DNA from: Larsenimonas salina
GTDB taxonomy: Bacteria > Pseudomonadota > Gammaproteobacteria > Pseudomonadales > Halomonadaceae
DNA: 64,000 nt
Direction of reading: 5' to 3'
Assembly (NCBI RefSeq): GCF_023736155.1
Contig: NZ_JAMLJJ010000002.1
Location: 62,001 to 126,000 of the forward strand
The position numbers were made by a program, and so were the translations under genes. Shown here one piece after another: positions 26,468 to 38,801 of this stretch (position 1 is the stretch's first letter; each line of letters begins with the position of its first letter). The notes beneath the pieces were generated by a model that ran no database searches, was not told the DNA's origin, and saw only the letters and a list, made by a program, of their open reading frames with translations.

Positions 26468-27130
26468 TCAAAATCGGTAACCGATGCCTGCGCCGAGCGC
26501 CAACTGGTCCAGATCGACCTCGACGTCGAATCCGTCTCCACTGTAGCGCTGTACAGGTACGAACAGATAGGTGGCGGAGAGTCCCACGGACCAGGCCACA
26601 CCGAGGTGGTAGTCGAGTCCGAGTTGTGCCACTGGAATCAATAGAGTGTTGACCTTGAACGCCCCGATACCCTCACTGGGTGATACATCAAGCGGCCAGG
26701 CGTAGGCCGCTCCTGCCCCCAGGTATGGCCGCAGGGGGCTGGATGTCGGCAGGTAATACTGAAGGCTTGCCATTACGGCGGCGGTTGTAACCTCGCCGGC
26801 ATCGATGTCTCCGAAAAAGGTGTCTTTGAGGTGGACCGCAGTGGTCGAGACGCCACCCGAGAGTTGAATGGCCCACGAAGGGCTTAAAAGGCGGGTCAGA
26901 CTCAGCGTCGGGGAGAGTGTTGGTGGTGCGTAGTAGTCGCCTCCCAGCTGCCCGGCGTCGGTGTCGACATCAAGTGAGCGTGACGTGACGATCTCGGCCC
27001 GAAGGAGCCAGGCTCTGGTGCTTGTCGGGTCGGTGGCGGCCTGAGCCGGCAGGCTGAAACCTCCGACAATCAGGAGGACGGCAAGCACCAGGTGTCGATT
27101 GGGCGATATCAGTCCAGCGCAAGCATTCAT
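26468..27130 (-). CDS. OmpW family outer membrane protein
   Basis: A 220-residue eight-stranded beta-barrel protein. The signal peptide (about 1-31, ending PAQA) is followed by alternating amphipathic strands. OmpW-type features are the first strand with an Arg-rich lead (WLLRAEIV), SPTLSLTRLLSPSWAIQLSGG, LQYYLPTSSPLRPYLGAGAAY and the terminal aromatic GIGYRF. OmpW proteins form narrow hydrophobic channels. The promoter is probably in the 27131-27278 gap. The substrate is unknown. Confidence 0.85.
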   Translation of the reverse strand: MNACAGLISPNRHLVLAVLLIVGGFSLPAQAATDPTSTRAWLLRAEIVTSRSLDVDTDAGQLGGDYYAPPTLSPTLSLTRLLSPSWAIQLSGGVSTTAVHLKDTFFGDIDAGEVTTAAVMASLQYYLPTSSPLRPYLGAGAAYAWPLDVSPSEGIGAFKVNTLLIPVAQLGLDYHLGVAWSVGLSATYLFVPVQRYSGDGFDVEVDLDQLALGAGIGYRF

Positions 27131-27278
27131 TGGGACGAATCACTGTTTAAGGCGGTACTTATTCTTATCGGCGAGGCAGGTTCAGGTGTTTAGCGCAAGT
27201 TGACGGTGGCGGAGGAAACGCCCGGCGTAAGCAAGTGACCGGAGAGGTGCCCAGGCAGTGGAAAAGCGAGACCGCGCC

Positions 27279-27304
27279 AAAAAAAAGGCGCCCGAGGGCG
27301 CCTT
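27279..27304 (-). terminator. Rho-independent terminator after the S9 peptidase gene
   Basis: On the minus strand, AAGGCGCCC and GGGCGCCTT form a 9-bp stem with a 2-base inner loop (effective loop larger), followed by a run of eight T residues. Confidence 0.85.
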
Positions 27305-27329
27305 TGGAGGCGGGATAAGCGTTCGGGGA

Positions 27330-29345
27330 TCAGGCCTTCAGGGCCGTCTCGAGGCCGGGCGCGTATTCGGCGCCGTGCGGGACCGTGATCGAGGAAGTCT
27401 CGAGTGCGTCGCCGATCGGCTCGAAGCGCCCGCCGAGTACGTCGGCCAGAAACGCCTCGGTGACGGCGTTGAAGGCGATGTTGTTGACCGGGCGGGCAAA
27501 ACCGTGGCCTTCGTCCGGGAACAGCACGTAGGTGACCGGGATGTCGTTGGCACGCATGGCCTCGACGATCTGATCGCTCTCGGCCTGCTTGACGCGGGGG
27601 TCGTTGGCGCCCTGGCCGATCAGAAGCGGCCGCGTGATGTGCTCGGCATGCGTCAGCGGTGAGCGGTCCTTGAGCCAGGCCTGGCCGTCTTCCGTGCCGG
27701 GGTCGGCCATGCGGCGATACATCTGCTGGCGGCCGGCTTCCCAGTACGCCGGAATACTTTCAAGCAGCGTTTCAAGATTGGAGGGGCCGACGATGTCGAC
27801 GCCGCAGGCAAAAACGTCCGGGGTCATGGTAAGCCCTGCAAGCGTTGCGTAGCCGCCGTAGGAGCCGCCCATGATCGCCACGCGCGTCGTGTCGGCCACG
27901 CCTTCGCTGACGGCCCAGTCGACGGCGTCAAGCAGGTCGGTGTGCATGGCGGTGCCCCATTCGCCGTCGCCTGCGCTGGTGAAGCGCTTGCCGAAGCCTG
28001 TGGAGCCGCGGAAGTTGACCGAGAGCACCGCGTAGCCCCGGTTGGCAAGCCACTGGTGGTAGCCGTTGCTGCCGTAGCTGTCCCGCGCCCAGGGCCCGCC
28101 GTGGACTAAAAGCACCATCGGAAGCGGTGCGGCCGGGCGCGAGAAGCCGCCTGAGTCACTCAGCCCGTCGGGCAGCGTCAGGTAGCTGGTCAGTGTCAGG
28201 CCATCACGGGCGGTGAGCTCCAGCGGTGTCATGCCCTGAAGCGGAGCGCCTTCAAGCTCGGGGCGGCTGACGAACAGCGAAGTGAGTGCGTTTGCGTCGC
28301 GGTCGAACAACCACGTATGCGACGGCGCGGTGATCGGGTCGTTGACCACGACCCAGTAGCGGTCGTCACGTGAGCGCGAGGTGACATGGACATCGCCTTT
28401 GAGCTCATTGTCGAGCCACGTCATGCTCGCCTCGATCGCGTCGCTCTTGAAGTGCCAGCGCTCACGCAGGTATTCCACCGACCACGCTTCGACCTCGCGG
28501 GTCTCGCGGCTCAACATCACGTCGGTGGTGTCGGCGCGGTCGTCGTGGGCGATCAGCGTCATTTCGCCGCTCGCCCAGTCCTGGGCCATGAGGGCGGCGG
28601 TGTCACGCTCGCGGCTGTCGATCCAGTAAAGGGTCTTGCCGTCGCGGGTGAAGCCTGCCGGGCCGGTGTTGCTGCTGTCTTCAAAGCCGATCGAGGCGAA
28701 GGGCTCCTTGTCGATGTCGGTGCCCTCGACCTTAAAGAAATCCTCGCCGCCATCCGGGCGGGGGCGCATGGCCAGGCGCAGGTTCAGGTTGTCGTCGGCC
28801 ATGAAGCCGCCATAGCCTTCGTTTTCGAGCACGTTTTCCAGTCGGCCATCGGCAAGATACAGCCGGTAGACGTCGTGCCAGCGCGGGTCGCGGTCGTTGA
28901 GCCCGATCAGGATGTGATCACTGACATCGGCGCTGACGCCGATGACCATCACACGGATCTCGTCCTGCGGGGTCAGAAGCGTGGTGTCAGCGCTTTCCAC
29001 GTCCACTGCGAACAGGCGGAAGTTTTCATCGCCGCCCTGGTCGTTGACGTAGAGAAGCTGGCGACTGTCGGGGGACCAGAAATAGCTTCGAATCGGGCGC
29101 TCGATTTCAGAGGTGAGTGCCCGTATATCGTCGGGCTGCGTTCTGGGAGCAACCCAGAGATTGAGTACGCCGTCATTGGGGGCGATCCAGGAGAGCCAGT
29201 TGCCGTCCGGGCTTAGCTGGGCACCGATGCGGGTCGGGTTGCCGAAGAGCGTCTCGCGGGGGATCAGCGGCGTCGCACCGCTTGATCCGTCATCGGTGGA
29301 CGCGGCGCGCGGCGTGGTGAAAAGGGGCGTGTTCATCCAGCGCAT
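27330..29345 (-). CDS. S9 family (prolyl oligopeptidase-type) peptidase
   Basis: A 671-residue serine peptidase with an N-terminal beta-propeller (about 30-380, WD40-like repeats such as LSPDGNWLSWI and WSPDSRQLLYV) and a C-terminal alpha/beta-hydrolase domain. The catalytic triad is visible: Ser in GGSYGGY (about 495), Asp in GANDPRV (about 585) and His in DEGHGFARP (about 611). The oxyanion loop LLVHGGPWARD is present. It probably cleaves short peptides in the cytoplasm; there is no signal peptide. The start at 29345 follows AGGAG by 7 bases. Divergent from trpS. Confidence 0.92.
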   Translation of the reverse strand: MRWMNTPLFTTPRAASTDDGSSGATPLIPRETLFGNPTRIGAQLSPDGNWLSWIAPNDGVLNLWVAPRTQPDDIRALTSEIERPIRSYFWSPDSRQLLYVNDQGGDENFRLFAVDVESADTTLLTPQDEIRVMVIGVSADVSDHILIGLNDRDPRWHDVYRLYLADGRLENVLENEGYGGFMADDNLNLRLAMRPRPDGGEDFFKVEGTDIDKEPFASIGFEDSSNTGPAGFTRDGKTLYWIDSRERDTAALMAQDWASGEMTLIAHDDRADTTDVMLSRETREVEAWSVEYLRERWHFKSDAIEASMTWLDNELKGDVHVTSRSRDDRYWVVVNDPITAPSHTWLFDRDANALTSLFVSRPELEGAPLQGMTPLELTARDGLTLTSYLTLPDGLSDSGGFSRPAAPLPMVLLVHGGPWARDSYGSNGYHQWLANRGYAVLSVNFRGSTGFGKRFTSAGDGEWGTAMHTDLLDAVDWAVSEGVADTTRVAIMGGSYGGYATLAGLTMTPDVFACGVDIVGPSNLETLLESIPAYWEAGRQQMYRRMADPGTEDGQAWLKDRSPLTHAEHITRPLLIGQGANDPRVKQAESDQIVEAMRANDIPVTYVLFPDEGHGFARPVNNIAFNAVTEAFLADVLGGRFEPIGDALETSSITVPHGAEYAPGLETALKA

Positions 29346-29539
29346 GGCAAGACTCCTGATGGGTAGGGCGAAAAAAGCCGATCTGGGTATTCAATGATGG
29401 TGGGGGCGCGCGATCTCAAGGGCAGGGTTCGCGTCGCTTGGCAGGCTTCGGTTAAGATTGCCGGATTCACACGGCCTCGGTGTGCCTTTCGGGCCGTAGG
29501 CGTTCATGTATTGTAGACACTTTTCGAGACCCTCTTTCG

Positions 29540-30553
29540 ATGACTAAGACACGTGTTCTGACCGGTATCACCACCACCGGCACCCCTCATCTCGGTAACT
29601 ACGTCGGGGCGATCCGTCCGGCCATCGAGGCCAGTCAGGATACGTCGGTCGAGGCGTTCTATTTTCTGGCCGACTTCCACGCCCTGATCAAGGCGCAGGA
29701 TCCAAAACTGGTCGAACAGTCCCGGCGCGAGATCGCCGCGACCTGGCTGGCACTCGGGCTCGATACCGATAACGCCACGTTCTATCGACAGTCCGATATT
29801 CCGGAAATTCCCGAGCTGAGCTGGTTGCTGTCGTGCGTGTGTGCCAAGGGCCTGATGAACCGGGCCCACGCCTACAAGGCGGCGGTGCACGACAATGAAG
29901 AAAACGGCAGCCCCGACCCGGACCGTGGCGTCACCATGGGGCTTTACGGCTACCCGGTACTGATGGCGGCCGATATATTGATGTTCAACGCCAACAAGGT
30001 GCCGGTCGGACGGGATCAGATCCAGCACATCGAAATGGCCCGTGATATGGCCGGGCGGTTCAACCACCTCTACAAGGGGCAGTATTTCACTCTGCCCGAG
30101 GCGGTGGTCGATGAGCGTGTCGAGGTATTGAACGGCCTCGATGGTCGCAAGATGTCCAAGAGCTACAACAACACGATTCCGCTGTTCGTGTCCGAGAAGA
30201 AGCTTTTGAAGCTGATTCGCAAGATCAAGACCAACTCGCTCGAGCCGGGTGAGCCCAAATCGACCGAGGGCTGCACGCTGTTTCAGATCTATTCGGCCTT
30301 TGCATCGACTGATCAGACCGAGGCCATGCGCACGCGCTACGCCGAGGGCATCGGCTGGGGCGAGGTCAAAAACGAGCTGTTTGAGTTGCTCAATGGGCAG
30401 CTGAGTGCGCCGCGCGAGCGCTATCAGGCGCTTCTGGAAGACCCCGGGCATATCGAAGCCGTGCTGCAGCAGGGCGCGGAAAAGGCGCGCGAGGAAACCA
30501 CGCGCACACTCGAGCGGCTGCGCTCGGCAGTCGGTCTCGGTCGGTTCGTCTGA
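29540..30553 (+). CDS. trpS: Tryptophanyl-tRNA synthetase
   Basis: A 337-residue class I synthetase charging tRNA-Trp. The HIGH-type motif reads PHLGN (about residues 16-20) and the KMSKS motif is intact near 204-208 ([10 protein letters not shown]). [20 protein letters not shown] and [20 protein letters not shown] are typical. The length matches the short bacterial TrpS. The start at 29540 begins MTKTRVLTG; the upstream open frame to 29480 is not conserved-looking. A small hairpin (CACACGG/...GTGTG, near 29467-29484) lies in the leader. No strong terminator follows. Confidence 0.95.
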   Translation: MTKTRVLTGITTTGTPHLGNYVGAIRPAIEASQDTSVEAFYFLADFHALIKAQDPKLVEQSRREIAATWLALGLDTDNATFYRQSDIPEIPELSWLLSCVCAKGLMNRAHAYKAAVHDNEENGSPDPDRGVTMGLYGYPVLMAADILMFNANKVPVGRDQIQHIEMARDMAGRFNHLYKGQYFTLPEAVVDERVEVLNGLDGRKMSKSYNNTIPLFVSEKKLLKLIRKIKTNSLEPGEPKSTEGCTLFQIYSAFASTDQTEAMRTRYAEGIGWGEVKNELFELLNGQLSAPRERYQALLEDPGHIEAVLQQGAEKAREETTRTLERLRSAVGLGRFV

Positions 30554-30631
30554 TCGGTCTTTTTATAATTAAAAAAACCGCCGGGGAGCCGTGTAGGCAC
30601 TGATAAAATGTCGACACACCGGCCCTCCGGC

Positions 30632-30659
30632 CTGACGACCGGTCGGGACTTGCTACACT
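30632..30659 (+). promoter_or_regulatory. Candidate sigma-70 promoter for maeA
   Basis: An extended -10 (TGC-TACACT, 30651-30659) has a -35-like CTGACG (30632-30637) 16 bp upstream. It lies 134 bp before the malic enzyme start. The rest of the 30554-30792 gap shows no gene. Confidence 0.4.
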
Positions 30660-30792
30660 GAAACGGTGCCTGTCCCCGACGCCAAGGCAACCGTTCGTCG
30701 CGTAAACGACGCCGGTACGGATTCAGCCCGGCGGCGCAGTCATCTCGTCGTACCGCCGGGGCCAATTTGTTCAACCTGGTATGCGAGAGCTC

Positions 30793-32484
30793 ATGAGCGA
30801 ACCGTCGAAACGTCCTCTGTATGTCCCCTACGCGGGCCCCACGCTTCTTGAAATGCCGCTGCTCAACAAGGGCAGTGCCTTTACGCTCGAAGAACGCATC
30901 AGTTTCAATCTGATCGGTCTGTTGCCCCATAACGTCGAGACCATCGAAGAACAGGTCGAGCGCGCCTATCACCAGTACAGCCAGTGTGCGACCAACCTCG
31001 ACAAGCACATCTACCTGCGCGCGATTCAGGACGACAACGAAACGTTGTTCTTCCGTCTGATCGAGGAAAACCTCGAGGAGATGCTGCCGATCATCTATAC
31101 GCCGACGGTCGGCCAGGCCTGTGAGAAATTCTCGGAAATCTACCGCAACCATCGCGGCCTGTTCATTGCCTACCCGGACCGCCACCGGATGGATGACATT
31201 CTAAGAAGCGCGACCAAGGACAACGTCAAGGTGATTGTCGTCACCGACGGCGGCCGGATTCTGGGGCTTGGGGATCAGGGTATCGGCGGCATGGGTATTC
31301 CGATCGGCAAGCTCTCGCTCTACACCGCCTGTGGCGGCATCAGCCCGGCCTATACGCTGCCGCTGGTACTGGACGTGGGCACTGATAACCAGGAGCTTCT
31401 GGACGACCCGATGTACATGGGCTGGCGTCATCCGCGTATTGGGGATGAGGAATACGCCGAGTTCATCGAGCTGTTCATTCAGGCGGTCAAGCGCCGATGG
31501 CCGAACGTGTTGCTTCAGTTCGAGGATTTCGCGCAGAAAAACGCCAATCCGCTGCTCGAGAAATACCGCAACGACATCTGCAGCTTCAACGACGATATTC
31601 AAGGCACGGCCTCGGTCGCGCTCGGCACATTGATGGCGGCCTGCAAGGCCAAGAATGAGCCGCTCAAAGATCAGGTCGTGGCGTTTGTCGGCGCAGGCTC
31701 GGCCGGCTGCGGCATTGCCGAGCACATCGTGGTGGCGATGATCGATGAGGGCCTTTCCGAGCGTGAGGCGCGAAAGCGCGTGTTCATGATCGACAAGGAC
31801 GGTCTGGTGACCGACGATGCCAAGGGGCTCTATCCCTTCCAGCAGCGTCTGGCGCAATCGCGCGACGCGCTCTCTGACTGGGGGCTTGGCAACGGCAGTA
31901 TCTCGCTGACCGAGGTGCTCTCCCACGCAGGCGCCACCATCTTGATCGGTGTTTCCGGTCAGAAGGGGTTGTTCTCGGAAGAGGTGATCAAGACACTTCA
32001 CAAGAACTGCGCCAACCCGCTGGTGATGCCGCTGTCGAACCCGACCTCCAAGGTCGAGGCCACGCCCGAGCAGATCATCAAGTGGACCAATGGGCAGGCG
32101 CTGGTGTGCACCGGCAGCCCGTTCGACCCGGTCGAGTTCGAGGGACGGACGATTCCGATTGCCCAGTGCAACAATTCCTACATCTTCCCGGGCATTGGTC
32201 TGGGGGCGGTCGCGGCCAAGGCCTCAAAGATTACCGATGAGATGCTGATGGCGGCCTCACGGGCGCTCTCTGACAGCGCACCGATCGTCAAGCACGGCGA
32301 GGGGGCACTCTTGCCGTCAATCAAGGACGTGCAGACGCTCAGTCAGGACATCGCCTTTGCCGTGGCCAAGCAGGCCCAGAAGGAAGGGGTGGCGCTCGAG
32401 ACCAGCGATGAGCGGCTCTGGGGTGAAATCACGAAGAACTTCTGGCACCCGCGCTATCGCCACTATCGCCGCGCGGCGTTCTAG
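30793..32484 (+). CDS. maeA: NAD-dependent malic enzyme (malate dehydrogenase, oxaloacetate-decarboxylating)
   Basis: A 563-residue enzyme converting malate to pyruvate, CO2 and NADH, close in length to E. coli MaeA (565). The N-terminus ([22 protein letters not shown]), YTPTVGQAC, the metal/active-site region [43 protein letters not shown] and the Rossmann [12 protein letters not shown] all match. The start at 30793 is chosen over an in-frame ATG at 30781 on ribosome-binding-site position. It ends at a strong terminator shared with convergent acnA, and links C4 acids to pyruvate beside the TCA enzyme. Confidence 0.95.
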   Translation: MSEPSKRPLYVPYAGPTLLEMPLLNKGSAFTLEERISFNLIGLLPHNVETIEEQVERAYHQYSQCATNLDKHIYLRAIQDDNETLFFRLIEENLEEMLPIIYTPTVGQACEKFSEIYRNHRGLFIAYPDRHRMDDILRSATKDNVKVIVVTDGGRILGLGDQGIGGMGIPIGKLSLYTACGGISPAYTLPLVLDVGTDNQELLDDPMYMGWRHPRIGDEEYAEFIELFIQAVKRRWPNVLLQFEDFAQKNANPLLEKYRNDICSFNDDIQGTASVALGTLMAACKAKNEPLKDQVVAFVGAGSAGCGIAEHIVVAMIDEGLSEREARKRVFMIDKDGLVTDDAKGLYPFQQRLAQSRDALSDWGLGNGSISLTEVLSHAGATILIGVSGQKGLFSEEVIKTLHKNCANPLVMPLSNPTSKVEATPEQIIKWTNGQALVCTGSPFDPVEFEGRTIPIAQCNNSYIFPGIGLGAVAAKASKITDEMLMAASRALSDSAPIVKHGEGALLPSIKDVQTLSQDIAFAVAKQAQKEGVALETSDERLWGEITKNFWHPRYRHYRRAAF

Positions 32485-32524
32485 TCGTTAAGCCGTTCTG
32501 GTGACGATGCAGGCGCCAGGCATG

Positions 32525-32557
32525 AAAAAGCCCCGACCATCGGTCGGGGCTTTTTTT
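32525..32557. terminator. Bidirectional rho-independent terminator between maeA and acnA
   Basis: A GC-rich stem AGCCCCGACC / GGTCGGGGCT with an ATC loop is flanked by A5 on the left and T7 on the right, so it has a U tract on both strands. It serves both convergent genes. Confidence 0.92.
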
Positions 32558-32597
32558 GTACCGGATCGGACGCCGCATAAGGCGGCGTCCGACAGGC

Positions 32598-35336
<2,739 letters not shown>

Positions 35337-35676
35337 GGGCCTCCTCCTCATCGTATTAAGAGGGTCAGTGTCGACGGCTCGGGCATGTTTATAGGCTACG
35401 GTCATTCCCATCGCGTCTACTTCGACGGGTGCCCGAGGTAAAGCGTAGGTGCTCTTTGGGAAATATGCGCGATTTAAGCGCGCCGCCAACTGTCGACAAT
35501 CATGGTGCCAGCTCATGCAGATATCGTGAAGGGCGCGTTAGCGCGAGAAGCTTTAACAGGAAAGGTGAAATCAGGGCGGGGGAAATGCGCATCGCTCGCT
35601 ACACTTCACTTTATGAATACGCCAAAAAATTGATCCCGCCGGGCGCTCAAGTGTCTGGTTGAATGAGGGCGATACC
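35337..35676. other. 340-base divergent intergenic region upstream of acnA
   Basis: This should hold the acnA promoter (minus) and the promoter of the CPXCG gene (plus). GCGC-rich inverted repeats lie near 35467-35484 and 35532-35545. A 77-codon plus-strand frame (35429-35662) lacks recognisable features and has no convincing ribosome binding site. A nested 25-codon frame at 35585 has a purine-rich leader but is not supportable as a gene. Confidence 0.35.
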
Positions 35677-35889
35677 ATGAACGAAGAGCTGCTTGAACCG
35701 CGTGATGTTCAATGCCCGTATTGCGGCACGATGTGCACACTCTTGATCGACGCAAGCCAGGGCTCGATCTCAACCGTTGAGGACTGCCAGCGCTGCTGTA
35801 GCCCGATGCAGGTCGCCATCGAGGTCGATGCGCTCGATGACACGGTGCTGTCGGTCACGGTGCATCGGGATGATGCCAGCGATTGGTAG
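35677..35889 (+). CDS. CPXCG motif-containing cysteine-rich protein
   Basis: A 70-residue cytoplasmic protein of the small CPXCG family. It has a rubredoxin/zinc-ribbon-like pair of motifs, QCPYCGTMCTLLID near residue 13-26 and VEDCQRCCSPMQVAIE near 35-50, giving four to six cysteines for a metal site. The function is not known. The start at 35677 follows GAGGGCGATACC. It lies just upstream of the peroxiredoxin gene, with an OxyR-like region between them. Confidence 0.85.
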   Translation: MNEELLEPRDVQCPYCGTMCTLLIDASQGSISTVEDCQRCCSPMQVAIEVDALDDTVLSVTVHRDDASDW

Positions 35890-35910
35890 CTGGGGTAGGT
35901 CGTTTGTCGT

Positions 35911-35946
35911 ACTATCAATCCTATAGATCACGGCTATTTTGGCTAT
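35911..35946 (+). promoter_or_regulatory. OxyR-like binding region upstream of the peroxiredoxin gene
   Basis: ATAG-N7-CTAT (35923-35937) matches one half of the OxyR consensus. Further CTAT tetrads at 35912-35915 and 35943-35946 give about 10-bp phasing over four helical turns. It lies about 100-130 bp before a 2-Cys peroxiredoxin gene, a classical OxyR target. The second half-site is poor. Confidence 0.4.
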
Positions 35947-36041
35947 TGCCCTAATCGAATTGGCAAACTGCTTCCGGTTTAATACGATTGAGCCAGTCTT
36001 TAAATCCGATAGTTAATTCAAGATTGCAAAAGGAAAGGTTA

Positions 36042-36644
36042 ATGAGCGTACTTGTAGGCCGTCAGGCTCCCGAATTTGACGCACCGGCGGTTCTCGGCGA
36101 TGGCAGCATCGTCGACAGTTACAAGCTGTCTGAAAGCGACGGCAAATACCGCGTGGTCTTTTTCTGGCCGCTGGACTTCACCTTCGTATGCCCGTCGGAA
36201 ATCATCGCCCACGACAACCGCCTGGCCAAGTTCAAGGAGCTCGGTGTCGAGGTGATCGGTGTGTCCATCGATTCTCAGTTCACTCACCACGCGTGGCGCA
36301 AGACCTCGCGCGACGCTGGCGGCATCGGCAATGTCGAATTTCCGATGGTCGCGGACGTGAAGCACGAAATCGCCCAGGCGTACGGCATCGAGCATCCGGA
36401 AGAAGGCGTTGCACTTCGCGCTTCGTTTCTGATCGACAAGAACGGCGTTGTTCAGCATCAGGTCGTCAACAACCTGCCGCTGGGACGTAACGTCGACGAA
36501 ATGATCCGCATGGTTCAAGCGCTTCAGTATCACGAGAACCATGGCGAAGTCTGCCCGGCAGGCTGGGAAGAGGGCAAAGAAGGTATGAAGGACACCGCCG
36601 AAGGCGTGGCCAAGTACCTGTCCATGAACTCGTCCAACCTGTAA
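36042..36644 (+). CDS. ahpC: Typical 2-Cys peroxiredoxin (AhpC/Tsa family)
   Basis: A 200-residue thiol peroxidase reducing H2O2 and organic hydroperoxides. The peroxidatic Cys is C50 in DFTFVCPSE and the resolving Cys is C171 in GEVCPAGW. The C-terminal tail (KYLSMNSSNL) is present. The start at 36042 follows AAAGGAAAGG. Thioredoxin reductase follows 158 bases downstream in the same direction, which supports a Trx-dependent recycling route (no ahpF is seen here). It ends in a hairpin terminator. It could equally be named tsaA/prx; the symbol is by family. Confidence 0.9.
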   Translation: MSVLVGRQAPEFDAPAVLGDGSIVDSYKLSESDGKYRVVFFWPLDFTFVCPSEIIAHDNRLAKFKELGVEVIGVSIDSQFTHHAWRKTSRDAGGIGNVEFPMVADVKHEIAQAYGIEHPEEGVALRASFLIDKNGVVQHQVVNNLPLGRNVDEMIRMVQALQYHENHGEVCPAGWEEGKEGMKDTAEGVAKYLSMNSSNL

Positions 36645-36706
36645 GGGGCGTCGGCGGACACCTTGAAGGTGGCCGCCATCGTAACCATATACCGCGTAAT
36701 GCGGGC

Positions 36707-36746
36707 AAATGGCCTGATGGTGCGAAAGCGCTTTCAGGCCATTTTG
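36707..36746 (+). terminator. Rho-independent terminator after the peroxiredoxin gene
   Basis: An 11-bp perfect stem (AAATGGCCTGA / TCAGGCCATTT) with a 16-base loop is followed by TTGTT. A smaller nested hairpin is possible in the loop. Confidence 0.7.
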
Positions 36747-36790
36747 TTATGACATGAACACGGGCAGGGCCCATTGGCTCTGCCGGGTAA

Positions 36791-37780
<990 letters not shown>

Positions 37781-37804
37781 GCGGGACGGGTGTCGGTCGG
37801 TATC

Positions 37805-37829
37805 AAAAAGGAGCTTCGGCTCCTTTTTT
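37805..37829 (+). terminator. Rho-independent terminator after trxB
   Basis: AAAAAGGAGC-TTCG-GCTCCTTTTTT: a 10-bp stem capped by a UUCG tetraloop with a T6 tract. Confidence 0.93.
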
Positions 37830-37880
37830 CTTGGCGTCGTTCATGATAAAGAACGAATGTGGTTTGGGCGCGACGGTCTC

Positions 37881-37924
37881 AGTAATGGGATGGCCTAAGT
37901 AATGGGATGGCCTCAGTAATGCGG
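37881..37924. repeat. 17-bp tandem repeat overlapping the slyX stop codon
   Basis: The unit AGTAATGGGATGGCCTM occurs at 37881-37897 and 37898-37914, with a partial third copy from 37915 inside the slyX 3' end. Read on the minus strand, the last codons of slyX (CAT TAC TGA) are re-copied downstream twice, as if the gene end had been duplicated by slippage. Confidence 0.8.
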
Positions 37925-38155
37925 CGGCACATCATCTTCCGGGCGCCATGAGGGTGCGTCGTCGTCCTGAGAGGTGCGGGTGTTTTCAACGCGCTGATTC
38001 AAAATCAAGAGCTGCCGCTCGAGTCGCTCGATGTGACGCTGTTGATCGACCAGGGTGCGATCGAGCAGTTCGAGCCAATCTTCCTGGTGGGCCAGTCTGC
38101 TTTCAACTTCGGTTAAGCGGTCTACCACCTCACCGAGCGAGCTGTCAATCGGCAT
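37913..38155 (-). CDS. slyX: SlyX family protein
   Basis: An 80-residue coiled-coil protein of unknown function. The leucine-rich heptads (DRLTEVESRLAHQEDWLELLDRTLVDQQRHIERLERQL) and the C-terminal PPHY tetrapeptide are diagnostic of SlyX. I chose the ATG at 38155 because it puts the N-terminus near the family length (about 72); an ATG at 38188 is possible and neither has a strong ribosome binding site. Its stop codon is embedded in a 17-bp tandem repeat. Confidence 0.85.
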   Translation of the reverse strand: MPIDSSLGEVVDRLTEVESRLAHQEDWLELLDRTLVDQQRHIERLERQLLILNQRVENTRTSQDDDAPSWRPEDDVPPHY

Positions 38156-38262
38156 GTTACACTTTGTTGAGTCGCCTGAAGTGCTCATGAAGTAGAGAAT
38201 TTCCGGTGAAGTGATGAGTGAGTCATGACGTAATTCCAATAAATGTAGAGATATTCAAGTAT

Positions 38263-38721
38263 ATGAATCGACAATCTTTTTTGCGCTGCAGCTTGATCAG
38301 TGCCGTACTGGCGCTGCTCTTGCCGTTTCTGATTCTTGGCCTGCTGATGCTGTTCGGCAGCGCATCGCCCGCGGGTGAGCTCATGAGCGCGCCTGCCTAT
38401 CTGGCGACCGCGATTGCAGGGTTTATTGTACTGATCATTGCCACCGCCAGCATGTCTCGTCCCGCCCCGCGGTCCGTGACGTCGACAGCTATCGAGGCCG
38501 ATGACGATGACCGGGAAAGCGGTATCGTCAAATGGTTCAACGTCAACAAGGGTTACGGGTTCATCACGCGCGATGTCGGCGGTGATGAAGACGTCTTTGT
38601 TCATTTCAGGGCGTTGAGGGGCAAGGGCAATCGAACGCTTGCCGAAGGGCAGCGGGTCAAATATTACGCGGTTCGAAACGATCGCGGTCTGCAGGCCGAA
38701 GATGTGACCGTGATCACCTGA
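38263..38721 (+). CDS. Membrane-anchored cold-shock-domain protein
   Basis: A 152-residue protein with two N-terminal TM segments (about 9-31 and 45-64), a short acidic linker (EADDDDRES) and a C-terminal cold-shock domain (about 86-152). RNA-binding motifs RNP1 (KGYGFIT, from K96) and RNP2 (VFVHF, 111-115) are intact, as is the leading GIVKWFN. The layout predicts a single-stranded nucleic acid binding domain tethered on the cytoplasmic face. The order TM-then-CSD is the reverse of the better-known CSD-DUF1294 proteins. The start at 38263 gives the hydrophobic N-terminus; the ribosome binding site is weak. It is divergent from slyX and ends at a terminator. Confidence 0.8.
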   Translation: MNRQSFLRCSLISAVLALLLPFLILGLLMLFGSASPAGELMSAPAYLATAIAGFIVLIIATASMSRPAPRSVTSTAIEADDDDRESGIVKWFNVNKGYGFITRDVGGDEDVFVHFRALRGKGNRTLAEGQRVKYYAVRNDRGLQAEDVTVIT

Positions 38722-38728
38722 TCGATGT

Positions 38729-38754
38729 GAAAGGCGCCGAAAGGCGCCTTTCTT
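38729..38754. terminator. Rho-independent terminator after the cold-shock-domain gene
   Basis: A GAAAGGCGCC / GGCGCCTTTC stem (10 bp) with a GAAA tetraloop, then TTG. The symmetrical A/T flanks may also stop the convergent minus-strand gene. Confidence 0.8.
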
Positions 38755-38801
38755 GAATCGACGCCAGCCATATCAGCGCCTGAACACCAAAAGCGCTTGC
38801 C

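Noticed and set aside
35429-35662. 77-codon plus-strand frame in the acnA upstream gap
   Set aside because: It has no convincing ribosome binding site or domain, and the acnA promoter must lie here.
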